This document shows, in pieces, positions 1 through 8,545 of a stretch of DNA of 48,389 bases. This DNA comes from an uncultured Collinsella sp. Lineage in GTDB: Bacteria > Actinomycetota > Coriobacteriia > Coriobacteriales > Coriobacteriaceae. How positions within the stretch are numbered: the stretch's first letter is position 1; each line of letters starts with the position of its first letter. Under the pieces are notes generated by a model. It had not been told where the DNA came from and ran no database searches. It saw nothing but the letters and a program-made list of their open reading frames with translations. Made by a program: the position numbers and the translations under genes. The stretch is taken from assembly GCA_900556605.1 (NCBI GenBank), contig USPC01000005.1:1-48389 (forward strand), in the 5' to 3' direction.

Positions 1-193
1 ACGATATGGCACCGTGGGGACACATGTATGTCAATCCTGGTCTAACAGAGCCTTCCGTAATCGGTCCACCGCCTCCGCCACCGCCAGCAATATCAGCAAA
101 TGAGGGCGCCGGGGCAACCGTCATGCAGGCAGCAGCAAATGCAACAACTCCCAGCACTGTTAGTCCGTGCCATCTTTCTCGAAGGTTTTTCAT
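1..193 (-). CDS. Secreted protein, N-terminal part only (cut by window edge)
   Basis: The reading frame starts with ATG at 193 and stays open to the window edge, giving 64 residues. An AGAAAGGA ribosome binding site lies about 6 bases upstream. The product begins with a short basic segment (MKNLRERWHG), then a hydrophobic stretch and an Ala-rich end with a likely signal peptidase site after Ser-Phe-Ala near residue 34. The mature start is a run of seven glycines followed by PITEGSVRPG and then a YMCPHG segment. I do not recognise the family. A signal peptide and Gly-rich linker fit an exported or surface protein. The rest of the gene lies outside the window, so function stays open. Confidence 0.6.
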   Translation of the reverse strand, partial: MKNLRERWHGLTVLGVVAFAAACMTVAPAPSFADIAGGGGGGGPITEGSVRPGLTYMCPHGAIS

Positions 194-273
194 ACGACAT
201 CCTTTCTCCGAGATTTAAGGCTCTCTAAAGTTATTTTTAAACTATCAATTCAGTTTTTCAACGGGAATTCGAT

Positions 274-303
274 AAAAGGTGTCTTTGTAGCTGCAATTTA
301 AAT
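274..303 (+). repeat. Direct repeat, left copy (partner 885-914)
   Basis: This 30-base stretch matches 885-914 at 24 of 30 positions; both begin AAAAGG and contain TCTTTGT. The two copies bracket the broken glycosyltransferase fragment at 507-893. They may mark an old duplication or recombination junction; this is inference. Confidence 0.4.
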
Positions 304-363
304 ATGAGTCACCACACCTCAACCGTTACGTCAAATAGCTTCTGAGTCAAACCGAGCACATAA

Positions 364-510
364 GCGAACCAATTTAATACAACCACCTGTAAAAATTCTG
401 AGGCACGTTTTCGATATGACAAGAGCCGCTTGAACGAGGAGTACTTGAACCCCACCGCTCTTGCAGCTCTTGAGGGCACTTTGCCGGATCTTGAAATTAC
501 TTCGCTCTAA
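364..510 (+). pseudogene. Possible 3' end of a lost gene
   Basis: The plus strand is open from 364 to a TAA at 508-510 with no plausible start codon or ribosome binding site. The last part reads like real protein (DKSRLNEEYLNPTALAALEG followed by TLPDLEITSL), with charged and aliphatic residues in natural proportion. Its stop overlaps the stop of the minus-strand glycosyltransferase fragment (507-509), so two truncated genes appear to end tail to tail. Family not recognised. The stretch is short and could be chance, so confidence is low. Confidence 0.2.
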
Positions 511-893
511 AGCAAGAAGTACTCACTGTCGGAGGATAGGTTCGGCCCGAGCCACGGATCGCCATCCAAGAAGAACTCAGGCCAGCGCCGCATGAACAGT
601 GCTTGCTAGCGCTTCCAGCGGCGCAGTTTTTCCTCGTTGCCCTCTCCCCTGCCGCGCGAGGTGAACTCGTGGTGGTACAGCTCTGCATAGGGCGTAAAGA
701 TGGTGCGGTAGCCGGCCACCCACACCCGAGGGTAAAAGTCTGCGTCGTTAAAGCCGGCGGCGAATTCCTCGTTATAGCCTCCGACCTGCTCAAATACGTC
801 GCGTAGGACCATCTGGTAGGCGCCCGTCACGGCACTGAAGTTGCCCGGGCGCACAGCACGGGCAAGATAGCCCCCACGCTTTGCAAAAGGCAT
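507..893 (-). pseudogene. Broken C-terminal copy of the two-domain glycosyltransferase
   Basis: Translated on the minus strand, 893 to 507 matches the last ~125 residues of the intact glycosyltransferase at 3786-6272 almost continuously: YLARAVRPGNFSAVTGA, then DVFEQVGGYNEEFA and GFNDADF, then the terminal WPEFFLDGDPWLGPNLS block. The first ~700 residues are absent. An in-frame TAG at 606-608 replaces the GAG of the intact copy (one base change), and homology resumes in the same frame to a TAG at 507-509. No start codon or ribosome binding site precedes it. It is a decayed partial duplicate, or the remnant of a glycosyltransferase replaced by recombination. Confidence 0.85.
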
Positions 894-914
894 CTTTGTG
901 GCCGCAAATTAAAA
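885..914 (+). repeat. Direct repeat, right copy (partner 274-303)
   Basis: This is the second copy of the 30-base repeat described at 274-303. It begins inside the 5' edge of the glycosyltransferase fragment, where homology to the intact gene ends, so it coincides with the apparent breakpoint. Confidence 0.4.
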
Positions 915-995
915 AACGCAATATCATGCCCATATCGATACGTCATATGCGGCCAGCGCATTCTATTGATGTGGAAACCGGTTCGATTCCTTGAT

Positions 996-1228
996 TTAAA
1001 CCGAAGCCTCTACAGCAATTAATAGCGCCTCCAACAACACCAGCACCAGAGGCATGCCGACCGAGTCATCATCGACGGTCTCAGAAACTTAGCAACGGTT
1101 ACCATGTCAGCCTTCGGCTCGATCGGCTTCTTAACAGAAGCCTCGGTGATAGTCGTCTTAGTTGCAACAACCGTGGGCGTTACCATGCCTCTAACAGGTT
1201 TTGCGTGCTCACGACGCGCTTTCCTAGA
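996..1228 (-). pseudogene. Possible decayed C-terminus of a surface protein
   Basis: The minus strand holds two open pieces that join across one frameshift near 1090-1100. The upstream piece reads KPVRGMVTPTVVATKT, then ITEASVKKPIEPKADMV. The downstream piece reads SETVDDDSVGMPLVLVLLEA, continues with LLIAVEASV, and ends at TAA 996-998. A hydrophilic Lys/Thr/Glu/Pro segment, an acidic spot and a short hydrophobic tail resemble the C-terminal anchor of Gram-positive surface proteins, but the sorting motif and the positive tail are missing. No start site is visible. I infer a gene remnant. The bases from 1229 to 1351 show nothing recognisable. Confidence 0.3.
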
Positions 1229-1351
1229 TGATTATCGACCAATCCGCTACAACCAGTGAACGTTGGTTCGGAATCCCAATCTTTCCACCACCAGCGTAGC
1301 GGGATCGTCGTCAAATCACGTATGCGGAAGAAAATATCAAAAGTCTTGGTT

Positions 1352-2431
1352 CTACGACAAAGCTTTATTTAACAAATCGAAAGGGCCGATAAAACGTATG
1401 ATGAAACCAATCAAGAGCTTCCTGAGACCTTCCAACATTAAGCAAATCGTGAACACAGCTGTTGGAACCAGAAGCACCTGCAACATTCCCAGTCCAACGC
1501 CGACACGCGTAAAGGGAAACTGCGAGCTCCAGAGCCAACTTTGGATAGGCCCATAGTCAGAAATAAGATAAGTAGCAAAACAAAGTTTCGCAACAGTGTT
1601 AACGAAACGGGAGGAAAAATACGGCATTTTTAAATCGATCAACAAGACAGAGATGGCTATAACTAGTGAAAAAATAGACGCCGGCGAACCAAAAAAGCCG
1701 TTATACAAATTCGCAAAGGTCGAGCCCAGCAAACCATCAAAATGGAATTGACCATAAAACGAGATTGCAACTCCAACAAAAGAAGCAATGCAGCAAGCAA
1801 CCAAGTGCCTTATATTCACTGTTGACAAATCTACATACCAGCGAATATAGCAAACAAGAACGCAAATTATAATAAAATCCACTAGTAGCCCGTCGATGGG
1901 AATCCAAAAGAGCGGCACATAACGCAGGAATCCAAAGGCGAAGACCAGAAAGATTGATAGATAAAGATGTAGTTTCTGGTCCAACGCATGCAAAGCCGGA
2001 ATTAAAAAGGGCAGTAAAAATACAAGCCAAGCATAGACGGTTACAAACCACCAACTAGAACCAGTAAGAATTGGTGCAAAAATATCTATCAAATTGGTTG
2101 GACTTACTTGAATATCGCCGCGAAGCATGAAGAAAAAACCCAGCGCAATACTATAAAAGAGAACCGTGCCTTCAATTGAAGCTATCTGTTTGACAGCTTG
2201 TTTAATGGAGTATCCAGCTTTCCCCGCAACAAACCAGATTGTTATTGCAACAAAACAGCCGACCGCAGTTCTTCCAATTGGATAGAAAAAGATATTGTAG
2301 AAAAACCTAGTAAACGAACCAGGAAATACGGAAACAGAATCAGCGTTGTGAACAACAAAATGATGAGCCATTACCGTCCACATAAGGACAATGCGAAGTA
2401 ATTCGATACGGGAATCTCGTATTTTTGCCAT
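1352..2431 (-). CDS. Acyltransferase family 3 membrane protein
   Basis: The 359-residue product starts RDSRIELLRI followed by MAHHFVVH. The R-x-E-x-L-R and conserved His pattern belongs to acyltransferase family 3 (OafA/WecH-like enzymes that add acetyl or similar groups to surface glycans). About ten hydrophobic segments follow, consistent with an inner-membrane enzyme of normal length. I chose ATG 2431, preceded by TTGGGGGC, over ATG 2452, which has no ribosome binding site. The gene is visibly richer in A+T than the glycosyltransferases beyond it, suggesting separate acquisition. It lies next to the glycosyltransferase operon, so a surface polysaccharide is the likely substrate; the acyl group and sugar cannot be read from sequence. 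Confidence 0.8.
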   Translation of the reverse strand: MAKIRDSRIELLRIVLMWTVMAHHFVVHNADSVSVFPGSFTRFFYNIFFYPIGRTAVGCFVAITIWFVAGKAGYSIKQAVKQIASIEGTVLFYSIALGFFFMLRGDIQVSPTNLIDIFAPILTGSSWWFVTVYAWLVFLLPFLIPALHALDQKLHLYLSIFLVFAFGFLRYVPLFWIPIDGLLVDFIIICVLVCYIRWYVDLSTVNIRHLVACCIASFVGVAISFYGQFHFDGLLGSTFANLYNGFFGSPASIFSLVIAISVLLIDLKMPYFSSRFVNTVAKLCFATYLISDYGPIQSWLWSSQFPFTRVGVGLGMLQVLLVPTAVFTICLMLEGLRKLLIGFIIRFIGPFDLLNKALS

Positions 2432-2471
2432 AATGCCCCCAAGTAAAATCAAAACCTAATTAAGCCTCGAC

Positions 2472-3575
2472 CTAGAACCGTTCGAGAATCTCCTCGGCAT
2501 TCTCTCGCAGATAGATATCTAGGTCCGGCACGGCAAACTGCACGTAGCCCCTCTGTGGTGCCTGAATAACCTCTCTTTGTAGCAATTTTGCCCTAATAGA
2601 GCTGACCTCATTGGTCTTTTTTCCCATGCGCCTAGCAATCTCGGATGATTTGGACTGTTGTTTATCCTCGCACATCGCCAAAAGGTATTTGATATCGTTA
2701 AGCCCCAGTCCAGAAATCGCGGGCTCGTGAACAACATCGTGAAAACGAGCCTCTGCCAGCGCAATGCCTTCGGCAACATCGCGCTCGCTCACAATGGCAC
2801 TTTTGGCACGATGCAAGTTGGCGCGCTGCCAAATGGAATAACCGACCAGTTGCACCAGATAGGCATAGCCCTTAGTGGCCTTAGCGGCTCTCGACAGAAG
2901 ATTGTCCTCTATGGTCAAACCAGTCGCGACAAAGCTATCGCCCATAGAGAGCGCTACCTCCACCCGGTTGATAGGCGCCAGATCTTCGGGGAGGGCACGA
3001 CGCAAGAACGTAAGCGCCTTGCCGTTAATAAGATCCATAACGCCGGCGGGTAAGCCGGCAAAGGCAAGTGCGATATCTACTTTTTCCCCTATCAAAAGCT
3101 GAACCGTAGACGCAATGGCACGCATATCATCAATCGGGGCGTCCTGAACTTCATCGATGGCAATAAAAAGACCCTTGGATGACTTCGCTGCCGAACTTAG
3201 CAACTTTCTAAGGCTCGACTCTTTGGGTGCAACATCGACTTTCGCAGAAACAAAGCCGGCGTTTACGCCGACTGAAGCATTGGCCGCAAAGAAAGAATCA
3301 GCAACCTGATCCCTCAAGTCCAGCAATAGGTTAGGGCCAGCAGAAACAATAGCGGTCTTCCATCCAAGTTCTCGCGCACGATCCCTAAGATCGTAGAGCA
3401 AAACAGTTTTTCCGGAGCCCCTCGGTCCAGCAATGCGCATGAGCCTCGCAGGTGCACCAATTCCCGCATTCAAACTCTCGGTAAACTCAAGAGCGATATC
3501 ATCGCGACCAATTATGCGCGGAGGCTCAGCGCCGGCAGTGGGACGAAACGGATTATGGAATGCTGTGGCGCTCAC
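2472..3575 (-). CDS. AAA-type ATP-binding protein (ORC1/Cdc6-like ATPase with winged helix)
   Basis: The 367-residue product has a Walker A motif in GPRGSGKTVLLYDL (about residues 50-63) and an intact Walker B in GLFIAIDEVQDA. These are followed by an AAA lid with an Arg-rich RRALPEDLAPI segment and a C-terminal winged-helix-like part ending LLQREVIQAPQRGYVQFAVP. This layout is the stand-alone ATPase family annotated as 'ATP-binding protein' in many actinobacteria, of unknown cellular role. The start is GTG 3575 with AGAAAGG 8 bases upstream; no ATG gives a better N-terminus. It is monocistronic, with its own AT-rich upstream region. No partner gene (nuclease, membrane target) is adjacent, so defence, replication or regulation are all open. 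Confidence 0.75.
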   Translation of the reverse strand: MSATAFHNPFRPTAGAEPPRIIGRDDIALEFTESLNAGIGAPARLMRIAGPRGSGKTVLLYDLRDRARELGWKTAIVSAGPNLLLDLRDQVADSFFAANASVGVNAGFVSAKVDVAPKESSLRKLLSSAAKSSKGLFIAIDEVQDAPIDDMRAIASTVQLLIGEKVDIALAFAGLPAGVMDLINGKALTFLRRALPEDLAPINRVEVALSMGDSFVATGLTIEDNLLSRAAKATKGYAYLVQLVGYSIWQRANLHRAKSAIVSERDVAEGIALAEARFHDVVHEPAISGLGLNDIKYLLAMCEDKQQSKSSEIARRMGKKTNEVSSIRAKLLQREVIQAPQRGYVQFAVPDLDIYLRENAEEILERF

Positions 3576-3785
3576 TTGTTTGCCTTTCTAGGGAATCGAT
3601 TAACAGTCAATCATCGTTTCAATAATTATCACAGACTATATCGAATAATATCGAGCTGTATAAGCTTGTATAAACTTATCGCGAAAGTATCGAGCTTTCG
3701 TAATTTATCTTAGCAAGTAGTCCAACGTTACTTTCTTCCAAGCTCATAGCGAAAGAAAGTTAAGGACTTCCTAAAAACCATTGCC
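3576..3785. other. AT-rich intergenic region with TATCGA and TTATACA repeats
   Basis: This gap upstream of the ATPase gene is much richer in A+T than its surroundings. TATCGA occurs three times (about 3640, 3649 and 3689). TTATACAAGC/TTATACAGC is repeated on the minus strand, and CGAAAG...CTTTCG forms a short inverted repeat near 3683-3700. It probably holds the ATPase promoter and perhaps an operator; I cannot assign a convincing -35/-10 pair. Confidence 0.35.
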
Positions 3786-6272
3786 TTAATACGAGAAATA
3801 CTCGCTCTCAGCGGATAAGTTCGGCCCCAACCACGGATCGCCATCCAAGAAGAACTCAGGCCAGTGCTGCATGAACAGTGCTTGCTCGCGCTTCCAGCGA
3901 CTCATCTTTTCCTCGTTGGCCTCTTCCCTGCCGCGCGAGGTGAACTCGTAGTGGTACAGCTCTGCATAGGGCGTAAAGATGGTGAGGTAACCCGCCTCCC
4001 ACACACGCAGGCAAAAGTCTGCGTCGTTAAAGCCGACGGCGAATTCCTCGTTATAGCCTCCGACCTGCTCAAATACGTCGCGTCGCACCATCTGGCAGGC
4101 ACCTGTTACGGCGCTAAAGTTACCCGGACGTACGGCGCGGGCAAGATAGCCCTCGCGCTTTGCCGAGAAGTCCTGGTTGGCATGGGCAAGTGCGCCGCGC
4201 ACGCCAACCAAAATGCCGGCGTGTTGCACCAGATGGTCGGCAAAGTAGAGTTTGGCGCCCACCACGCCCGCATCGGGACGCTGCAGATACCCCATCATCT
4301 CTTCGATAAAATCGGGGCTTATGACCTCGGTATCGTTGTTGAGCAGCAGCAGGTAGTCGCCCTTGGCGTGCTCCACACCAAAATTGATGATCTGGGAGTA
4401 ATTGAACTCGCCCGGCCAGTACACAACGCGCGCGATGCCCTTGCCTTCGGATGCCGCAGCCACGCGCTCTGACAGGGTTTCGTAATACGCAAACGTCTCC
4501 GGGGCTTCACTGTTGTTCTCCACCAAGACGATCTCGTAGTTGGCATACGTGGCTTTCTGGGCGATCGACATCACACAGGCATCGAGCGTCTCAACGTGAT
4601 CCTTGGTGGGGATCACTATGCTCACCAGCGGCGCAGGCTCCGGCAGCGCATAGCGTATGCGGTAGACAAACGGCGTCTCGGTCTCCTCGACCGTTCCGTG
4701 AACGCCCAGCGCGTTAAAGTGGCGCTGCAGCGCAAGACGACCCGCTTCAATGGCATACGGCTTGCTATCGGCAGAGCCATCGGCGGTGGAACCGGGATGC
4801 ACGCGCCAGTGATACAACACGTGCGCAATATGCTCAAACCGTGCGCCCGATGCAAGGCAGCGAAGCGTCAGGTCATAATCCTGGGCGCCCGCGACCTCTT
4901 CCGGCGACATGCCAATACGATCGATAAGCGCCTTCTCCACCATCAGGAAATGCGTCACGCAGTTATGGCTATAGAGCAGGTCGACGTTGAGCTGCGTCTT
5001 AAAGACCGGCTGGCCCCACTCTCCTACTTTCTGGAACATGTCCTCGTCGCAGAACAGGACCTGGGGACGCTCGCCCTCGGCCGCCTTATTCAGCGCGGCA
5101 ACATAGTGGAATAGCGCGTCCGGTTCCAAGATGTCATCGTGGTCCAAGAACGCGATGTAGTCGCCCGTCGCTTGCTCAATACCTGCGTTGGTGTTGAGCA
5201 CAATGCCGCCGTTGCCAGGCAGCTCAATACGACGAACCCGCTCGTCATTGGCGGCAGCCGCAAGATTGGCCACCGCATCCCATTCGGGCGAGGCGTCCAT
5301 AAGCAGCAATTCCCAGTTGTCATAGCTCTGGGCTAGTACCGAGTCCAGCAGCTCGCGCAGGTAGACCCGATCAGTTTTATAGCACGGCACCACAATGCTC
5401 ACGAGAGGTCTATAGGCAAAGGCCGCCGAAGCGACACGCTGGCACGCCAAATCGCCCGGCTTTGCGCGATGCTGCTCAAACCAACGTCGATAGGCTACGT
5501 CGTCCGCACGCGCGTCCTTCATGCGGTTCCAACTGTCATCGACCATGCCGTTGTACAGGCGACCATCCATGGCGCAAAACCCGCTCTGGATCTGCTCTGT
5601 GGGATCGCTCACAATCGTGACAAAATCTCGTATATCCTGAGGCATCTCAACGCTCAGATACGTTTTATTGACGCGGCATCCGTCCTGCTGCGGCACATCG
5701 ACCTGCGATTCAAACACATGCACGGTGACATCGATGGCATTCATATGCGTATCGAAAATCTGGAGCTCAGGTGTGCACTGGAGGTCTCCATCCCAGGTAA
5801 CCTCATAGCGCCACACCGCGCCGGCGTCTGCCGGTAAATAACGAACAGCATCGATCTCATAGCGACCGCAGCACTCGCCGCGCTGTGCATCGCGAACGAG
5901 TGCACACATCGCAGGCTTTGCTTTGTAGTTAATCTTGGATTCCAGCTTGGCCACGCAGCTATCGAGGCGAATGGAGCCAAGCTTTTGGCCACCGGACACA
6001 AATGCAGCGTCGATCGCAGAGCCATCCAAAAACGGAAGCACCAAGACGGCAAGCTCGCGCTCGTAATCGGCAACGGAAGGGCAAAGCGCCAGCACACGGC
6101 CATGGTCAACCGGGAGTACCAGCGACGGCACACAAGAACCGCTCGTCGTCGCATAGGCAAACGCTTGAGAACCCTCCCGCTCAATAAGCGCGGCGACATC
6201 CTGACCGGCAAAACGAAGCAGCACAAATAGACGGCCCTGACTGCGGCAAAGCGCCAAACGCTTGATACTCAT
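3786..6272 (-). CDS. Two-domain family 2 glycosyltransferase (rhamnan-type)
   Basis: The 828-residue product has an N-terminal beta-rich region of about 280 residues and a first GT-A domain from about residue 288 (PLVSIVVPCYKTDRVYLREL, metal-binding AFLDHDD). A second GT-A domain starts near residue 546 (PLVSIVIPTKDH; LLLNNDTEVI), and the tail includes GFNDADFCLRVWEAG. Tandem GT2 domains of this type build repeating backbones of rhamnose-rich or O-antigen-like polysaccharides; that role is known for the family, and the sugar here is not determined. The gene is the last of a five-gene operon and begins directly after the stop of the gene before it. A broken copy of its 3' end lies at 507-893. 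Confidence 0.85.
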   Translation of the reverse strand: MSIKRLALCRSQGRLFVLLRFAGQDVAALIEREGSQAFAYATTSGSCVPSLVLPVDHGRVLALCPSVADYERELAVLVLPFLDGSAIDAAFVSGGQKLGSIRLDSCVAKLESKINYKAKPAMCALVRDAQRGECCGRYEIDAVRYLPADAGAVWRYEVTWDGDLQCTPELQIFDTHMNAIDVTVHVFESQVDVPQQDGCRVNKTYLSVEMPQDIRDFVTIVSDPTEQIQSGFCAMDGRLYNGMVDDSWNRMKDARADDVAYRRWFEQHRAKPGDLACQRVASAAFAYRPLVSIVVPCYKTDRVYLRELLDSVLAQSYDNWELLLMDASPEWDAVANLAAAANDERVRRIELPGNGGIVLNTNAGIEQATGDYIAFLDHDDILEPDALFHYVAALNKAAEGERPQVLFCDEDMFQKVGEWGQPVFKTQLNVDLLYSHNCVTHFLMVEKALIDRIGMSPEEVAGAQDYDLTLRCLASGARFEHIAHVLYHWRVHPGSTADGSADSKPYAIEAGRLALQRHFNALGVHGTVEETETPFVYRIRYALPEPAPLVSIVIPTKDHVETLDACVMSIAQKATYANYEIVLVENNSEAPETFAYYETLSERVAAASEGKGIARVVYWPGEFNYSQIINFGVEHAKGDYLLLLNNDTEVISPDFIEEMMGYLQRPDAGVVGAKLYFADHLVQHAGILVGVRGALAHANQDFSAKREGYLARAVRPGNFSAVTGACQMVRRDVFEQVGGYNEEFAVGFNDADFCLRVWEAGYLTIFTPYAELYHYEFTSRGREEANEEKMSRWKREQALFMQHWPEFFLDGDPWLGPNLSAESEYFSY

Positions 6273-7340
6273 CTACACCTCTCGCTTTCCCAGGGCGTTC
6301 GCTGCCATGCGTTTGCAGGCACCCAGGCGCCCAAACCTCAAGACGTCGTAATCGAACATGAGCTTTTTGCACTCGCGGGCATTGGGGGCCTTGCTGGTAA
6401 GCGCCGCACGCACCATAACAGCAACAGAAGGAGCACATTGTGCGAGCGCAGCAACGCTGCCCACGGCAGAGCCGGCGAGCGCCGTGGCAACGGCAGCAAA
6501 CACCTTGCCGCAGTCCGAACCCAGCAACCTGAGCGCATCGTACAGCACCAGATCGCAGAGGAAGTACGCCAGGTCATCGGCATGCTGAGCATCGAGACCG
6601 TCGCGCCGCCAGTCAGCCAGCACCGCGGAGTAAATCTTCACGTGCTCCAGCAGACGTGTCTCGTCGTCGTAGCGCATGGTGTCCATGAGCGAACCCTTGC
6701 GCGCCACGCGGTAGTCATACAGCTTGTTCGAGATAAGCGCGGTCTTGTGCGAACGACCGTACACGGCAAAATCGAAGACCTGGTCCTCGCCGTACTTAAC
6801 GGTTTCGTCGAACACGATCCCGTTGCCCAGCAAAAACTCACGCTTGCAGGCGGTGCGCCATGCAAAGGGGCGAGATGCTTCCTTAAACAGCAAGTCAGAG
6901 TTATAGCCTTCAAACGACACATCGCGCGGGCTCAGCACATAGTTAAGCCACGGATACCCCGCCTCCAGCGGATACGGGTTCGCGCCAAAGGTCAAAACGT
7001 CGCAGCCTTCGCGCTCAAAGGCATCTACGATCACACGGCACGCATCGGGCGTAAATCGGTCGTCGGAATCCAAGAACGCGACGATAGGCGCCGTGGACGC
7101 GGCGATGCCTGCATTACGTGCACTCGACAGGCCGCCGTTCTCCTTATCAACCAGCCTAAAGCGCGCGTCCTTTTCGCAATAGGTAGCCGCAATATCGCGC
7201 GAACCGTCCGGCGAGCCATCGTTAACCAGCACGCCTTCCCAATCGGGCATGTCCTGCGCAAGCAGGGAGTCCAAGCACCAGGCCAGACACTCCTTCACTT
7301 TATAGATGGGAACGACAACGGAAATCTTGGGGGTAGCCAT
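6273..7340 (-). CDS. Family 2 glycosyltransferase (type A)
   Basis: The GT-A domain starts at once (ISVVVPIYKVKECLAWCLDS), followed by VNDGSPDGS, GGLSSARNAGI and the metal-binding VAFLDSDD. The C-terminal half carries KYGEDQVFDFAVYGRSHK. The length (355 residues) is normal for single-domain GT2 enzymes that extend surface glycans from nucleotide sugars in the cytoplasm. I prefer ATG 7340, 9 bases after AGGAG, to the GTG at 7346, which sits too close to it. The gene follows its upstream neighbour by 12 bases and touches the next one, so it is co-transcribed. It is paralogous to 8546-9586, which has the same C-terminal GEDxVFxFAxY pattern. Confidence 0.8.
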   Translation of the reverse strand: MATPKISVVVPIYKVKECLAWCLDSLLAQDMPDWEGVLVNDGSPDGSRDIAATYCEKDARFRLVDKENGGLSSARNAGIAASTAPIVAFLDSDDRFTPDACRVIVDAFEREGCDVLTFGANPYPLEAGYPWLNYVLSPRDVSFEGYNSDLLFKEASRPFAWRTACKREFLLGNGIVFDETVKYGEDQVFDFAVYGRSHKTALISNKLYDYRVARKGSLMDTMRYDDETRLLEHVKIYSAVLADWRRDGLDAQHADDLAYFLCDLVLYDALRLLGSDCGKVFAAVATALAGSAVGSVAALAQCAPSVAVMVRAALTSKAPNARECKKLMFDYDVLRFGRLGACKRMAANALGKREV

Positions 7341-7352
7341 AGTCACTCGCTC

Positions 7353-8471
7353 CTACTGTGCGGCCGGAACGTCATCGGGGTGCGGGTTGTCGCCGTAGGT
7401 GCGCTGATACGTCAGCACGCGCTTGACCAGCGGCAGGCCGCCAATCTTAAAGTAATGCTTAAACGTATTGAGCTTGCCCGGCTTCTTAAAGTCAAAGCGC
7501 GAATCGATATAGGCGCGGGGCGACTTGACCATCAGGCGCAAATCGGTCTCGCCGCGTGGATCAAACAGCGACAGGTCAAAGCGACCGGCATCCCAGTCGG
7601 CCTTGAGCTCGGGTGAAGCCTTCTCCCAAAACTGCCCACGCAGCTCATCGACCAAACGCTCGTCATTCCAACGATACGTATCGACCTTCATGCGCATTAA
7701 AATCCCCTGGAGCTGAGCCTTGAGCTCGGGGCGCTCATCCAAAAAGCGCTGCATCTCGGCATATTCGTCGCATACGCAAAACACCTTGTTGGGCGAATTA
7801 ACGGAGCTCTTCTCGTTATCCTGGCGATAGCACAAAATGGGATCCGCAATAAACGCAGCACGCTCGGCGCTTGCCCAGACCTTAAAGTTAAAACCCGCAT
7901 CCTGATACGAGGCACCCGGCGTGGGAAGGAACCGAATCTGATTGTCGTTGAGGAACTCGCGCCGATAGATAGCCGACCAAATGGAAGGCTTGCGGTAGAA
8001 GATACCCGGACGATCGGCGGGGCGATACGCCGCACCCGTCATATGCTCGTCGATAATTCCAAACAGCTCGCGGCGCTCGCTGGGCGTGGACCAATACAAG
8101 TAAAAGTCACCCTTGACGACATCGGCATGCTCGGCGTCGGCCTTGGCAACCAGCTTTTGAAGCGAATCCTCAAACATAAAGTCATCGGACTCCAAAATGC
8201 CCACGTACTCACCGCGCGCCATCTCCAGGCCGCGGTTCATCGAGTCGCCGTAGCCGCTATTGGCCTTGTCGATCATCTTGACGCGCGCATCGCACTCCAT
8301 ATACTCGCGGATGATATCCGGCGAGCTATCGGTAGAGCCATCGTTGATGCAAATGATCTCAATGTCCTTGAGCGTCTGCGCAACGGCAGAATCGAGGCAC
8401 TCGCGCAGGTAGCGCTCAACATTGCAGATGGGAACAAGCAGCGAAACTTTAGGGGTATCAGAGTTCTGCAA
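7353..8471 (-). CDS. Family 2 glycosyltransferase (type B)
   Basis: The 372-residue product opens with KVSLLVPICNVERYLRECLD, then ICINDGSTDSS, ANSGYGDSMNRGL and the donor/metal site GILESDDFM, all typical of GT2. The C-terminal part (SIWSAIYRREFL; FLPTPGASYQDAGFNFKVWA; CYRQDNEKSSVNS) is shared with the gene at 9593-10696, and the 5' thirds are also nearly identical in DNA. The two are recent paralogs. The start is TTG 8471 with AGGAGG 6 bases before it; no ATG is available near the conserved N-terminus. It is a cytoplasmic transferase of the polysaccharide operon; donor and acceptor are unknown. Confidence 0.8.
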   Translation of the reverse strand: MQNSDTPKVSLLVPICNVERYLRECLDSAVAQTLKDIEIICINDGSTDSSPDIIREYMECDARVKMIDKANSGYGDSMNRGLEMARGEYVGILESDDFMFEDSLQKLVAKADAEHADVVKGDFYLYWSTPSERRELFGIIDEHMTGAAYRPADRPGIFYRKPSIWSAIYRREFLNDNQIRFLPTPGASYQDAGFNFKVWASAERAAFIADPILCYRQDNEKSSVNSPNKVFCVCDEYAEMQRFLDERPELKAQLQGILMRMKVDTYRWNDERLVDELRGQFWEKASPELKADWDAGRFDLSLFDPRGETDLRLMVKSPRAYIDSRFDFKKPGKLNTFKHYFKIGGLPLVKRVLTYQRTYGDNPHPDDVPAAQ

Positions 8472-8545
8472 GAGAACCTCCTGTTGAGTAGCGTGTAACA
8501 GGGTTATTTTAGCAGCGAAGCAACGGTGCGCGGCAGCACCCAGAA

